From the NCBI GenBank assembly GCA_964247055.1, contig OZ176051.1, forward strand, positions 14,446,001-14,510,000: DNA of 64,000 bases, in the 5' to 3' direction. Both the position numbers and the translations under genes were made by a program. Under the pieces are notes generated by a model that was given only the letters and a program-made list of their open reading frames with translations, searched no databases and was not told the DNA's origin. Shown piece by piece: positions 62,392-64,000 of this stretch (the stretch's first letter is position 1; every line of letters begins with the position of its first letter). The stretch comes from Paragordius varius. Taxonomy: Eukaryota; Nematomorpha.

Positions 62392-62470
62392 CTCGCTCCA
62401 TTTCGATTTGCAGTTTTTCCACCCCGTGTGTAATTGGATCTTTCCAATGGCATCATCATTCATACACCTC
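62392..62470 (-). CDS. Possible internal exon
   Basis: On the minus strand a good acceptor (TATATTTGTTTAG) precedes a phase-2 frame reading RCMNDDAIGKIQLHTGWKNC then KSKWSE, closed by a donor-like GAG/gttatt. The frame stays open to 62356. GC content is well above the local level. I do not recognise a domain. Confidence 0.3.
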
Positions 62471-62717
62471 CTAAACAAATATATATTATAGGTCAATTTT
62501 AAAAAATTTTGTTCATTTTTGTAATTATACACAAAAAATATTTGAGTCATCTAACCTCATTTTCAAAAAATTGGGGAAATAGTTTTTCCACCTGAATAAC
62601 CAAAGGAATATCAAATTTTCTACTAATTACTAGTAGGAATTTTTGAAATATATATATACTTATATACTACGAAATTTCATTTAATATAATTTTTGGAAAA
62701 ACTTTTTCGAATTTAAA

Positions 62718-63686
62718 ATGATTAAATTTGCGCTACCATTTTTAAGTATTCTCATATGCCTAGTATTCAGCCATTTTGTCGGTTAGTATTAAATTTAGAT
62801 GAAAAATATACGGATAAAACGTAAAAATATAAAGACAAAAATTTTTTTTAAAAAAAATAACCATACTTTTTTAATCTTGTTTTTTCGATTATAACTTATT
62901 ATTTAATATTGCAGTGTGAAATAAAAATATATATAATTAACAATCAATTTTATATTTTACAATCAAATTAAATAGCTTTTAAAAGAAATTTTTAAGGTTT
63001 GAATAAGTATGGTTGTGTTGAAAAAAATATTTGTCTTTATAATTTTGCGTTTTGTCCGTATTTTTATTTTTACTGTAAAAGTATATATATGATTTCGTGG
63101 ATAATACCATTTCTATAAACTCATCAATTATTTTTGAATAACTCAAAGTTTAAAAAAGAATTTTAAAGCATTTAAAACATTTACGAAATCCTGATATTTG
63201 ATATAAATTCATTAATTATTTTCCCTCAAAAAAATATATTAAACATTGACAAATAATTTAAAAAATGAAAAAAAAATACATTTCAAATAAATTAAAGATC
63301 AATATGCTCATAATAAACGTTTCGTTTAAAACATGTTAATATATCCTTTTAATAATTGGGTATTGAGGAAAAAAAATGTTCAATATGAAAGATAGAATAT
63401 TGAATATGATTGGAAAAGGGTTGAAGTCGGTAACATTTTTATTTTATACCAAGCTTTGAGCTATCGAATGACGTATATATATATATTGTAATTGGACATA
63501 TATGTACGTTTTTTCGGCAAATGTCCTGATATTATTTTTAAGCTAAAACTTTAATAGGCTAATAAATCAATTTTAAAATGTTTATTTCAAGATGCTGATA
63601 TTCCGGACGCTGCTATGCAACAACTTATTTTAAAATTGCACAATGATGAACGTAACAGCCTTAATGCCAAAATGATGATGAAATTG
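62718..63686 (+). CDS. CAP/SCP-domain secreted protein, first two exons, continues beyond window
   Basis: Exon 1 (62718-62781) encodes MIKFALPFLSILICLVFSHF plus V, a signal peptide, and ends in phase 1 at G/gttagt. Exon 2 (63592-63686) continues in frame after TTTCAAG with DADIPDAAMQQ, then LILKLHNDERNSLNA and KMMMKL, ending in phase 0 at TTG/gtatgc. The I/L-L-x-x-HN-x-x-R block is the N-terminal signature of CAP (antigen 5, venom allergen-like) domains. Secreted CAP proteins usually run on another 150 or more residues, which must lie past the right edge. Intron 1 contains a MITE and a repeat fragment. The exon 2 acceptor and phase agree, but the CAP call rests on one motif. Confidence 0.65.
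62784..63076. mobile_element. TACAGTAAAA MITE in CAP gene intron 1
   Basis: The right end GTCCGTATTTTTATTTTTACTGTA-type terminus stops at 63076. The left part has AAAATATACGGATAAAACGT and the same interior (ACCATACTTTTTTAATC, AAGTATGGTTGTGTTG). The left terminus is decayed to TAGTATTAAATT and begins two bases after the exon 1 donor GT. Confidence 0.65.
63400..63545. repeat. ATCCTGAT family fragment in CAP gene intron 1
   Basis: GGGTTGAAGTCGGTAACATT at 63419 and TTCGGCAAATGTCCTGATAT at 63513 match landmarks of the family. It ends about 50 bp before exon 2. Confidence 0.4.
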
Positions 63687-63716
63687 GTATGCAATTAAAT
63701 GAACATATATATATAA

Positions 63717-64000
63717 TATACCATTTACAGTTCAAATACCCCCTTAACAATTCAAATTCACCCCCCTTTAACAATACAAATTCACCCTAAATATAAATTA
63801 TGTATTTTCGGGCGGCTAATATAACTCCTAATTATTATGAAATATATCTTAATGTGGCATAGTTTATTATTTTTCCAGTAAATTGCAAACAAAATTTTAT
63901 TCTTTCAAAATATATGAAAAATATAGGTAATTTTTATTAAAAAACATTTAATTATGTTCCGGGGCTAATTTGAATTGTTCAAGGGTGAATTTTAATTGTT
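63717..64000 (+). mobile_element. Relative of the TATACC MITE, cut by the window end
   Basis: Begins TATACCATTTACAGTTCAAA, related to TATACCATTTGCACTTCAAG at 45631, followed by alternating AACAATTCAAATTCACCC motifs. At the right edge TTTGAATTGTTCAAGGGTGA is their inverse, so the other terminus lies just outside the window. Confidence 0.6.

Overview
The window looks like a repeat-rich, very AT-rich stretch of an invertebrate animal genome. Genes are split by GT-AG introns, and RTE-type LINEs, hAT elements, Helitrons, a tRNA-derived SINE, a Ty3/gypsy-like LTR element and many small inverted-repeat elements fill the space between them. This fits an arthropod or similar invertebrate; nothing I can see fixes the species. 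There are no bacterial-style genes, no CRISPR array and no convincing functional tRNA or rRNA gene.

Most host coding sequence is in short exons. Three genes belong to one family of secreted proteins that I do not recognise: gene A (2574-5327, +, five exons, 449 aa), gene B (28526-31154, -, four exons, 370 aa) and gene C (17540-25686, +, five exons, 179 aa with a 7 kb first intron). Each starts with a signal peptide and nearly all introns are in phase 1. A and B are close homologues over four exons. C appears to be a reduced version holding only the middle part of A and B. A fourth gene runs off the right edge (62718 onward, +): a signal-peptide exon joins in phase to an exon carrying the N-terminal motif of a CAP/SCP (antigen-5-like) domain. 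Six or seven other short open stretches with splice-like borders are reported as weak candidates.

Layout: 0.6-0.9 kb MITE; 2.5-5.3 kb gene A; 7.1-8.8 kb RTE LINE; 9.0-10.4 kb hAT-like element; 11.4-12.3 kb hAT fragment; 13.7-15.0 kb SINE and hAT remnant; 16.5-25.7 kb gene C, whose introns and upstream region hold foldback repeats, a Helitron and a SINE; 28.5-31.2 kb gene B; 32.2-36.4 kb nested repeats including a head-to-head pair of hAT copies; 37.4-38.5 kb Helitrons; 38.7-41.2 kb non-autonomous DNA elements; 42.0-44.8 kb broken LTR element with near-identical LTRs; 45.0-47.1 kb MITEs and a large palindrome; 49.5-51.4 kb LINE; 52.5-56.5 kb two copies of one hAT family; 57.1-58.0 kb minisatellite; 58.4-59.5 kb inverted-repeat element; 60-64 kb sparse sequence with weak exons and the CAP gene.

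The most interesting content is the secreted family with its conserved phase-1 modular exons. All splice models were built by eye from splice sites, phase and homology between the copies; none is supported by transcript data here.
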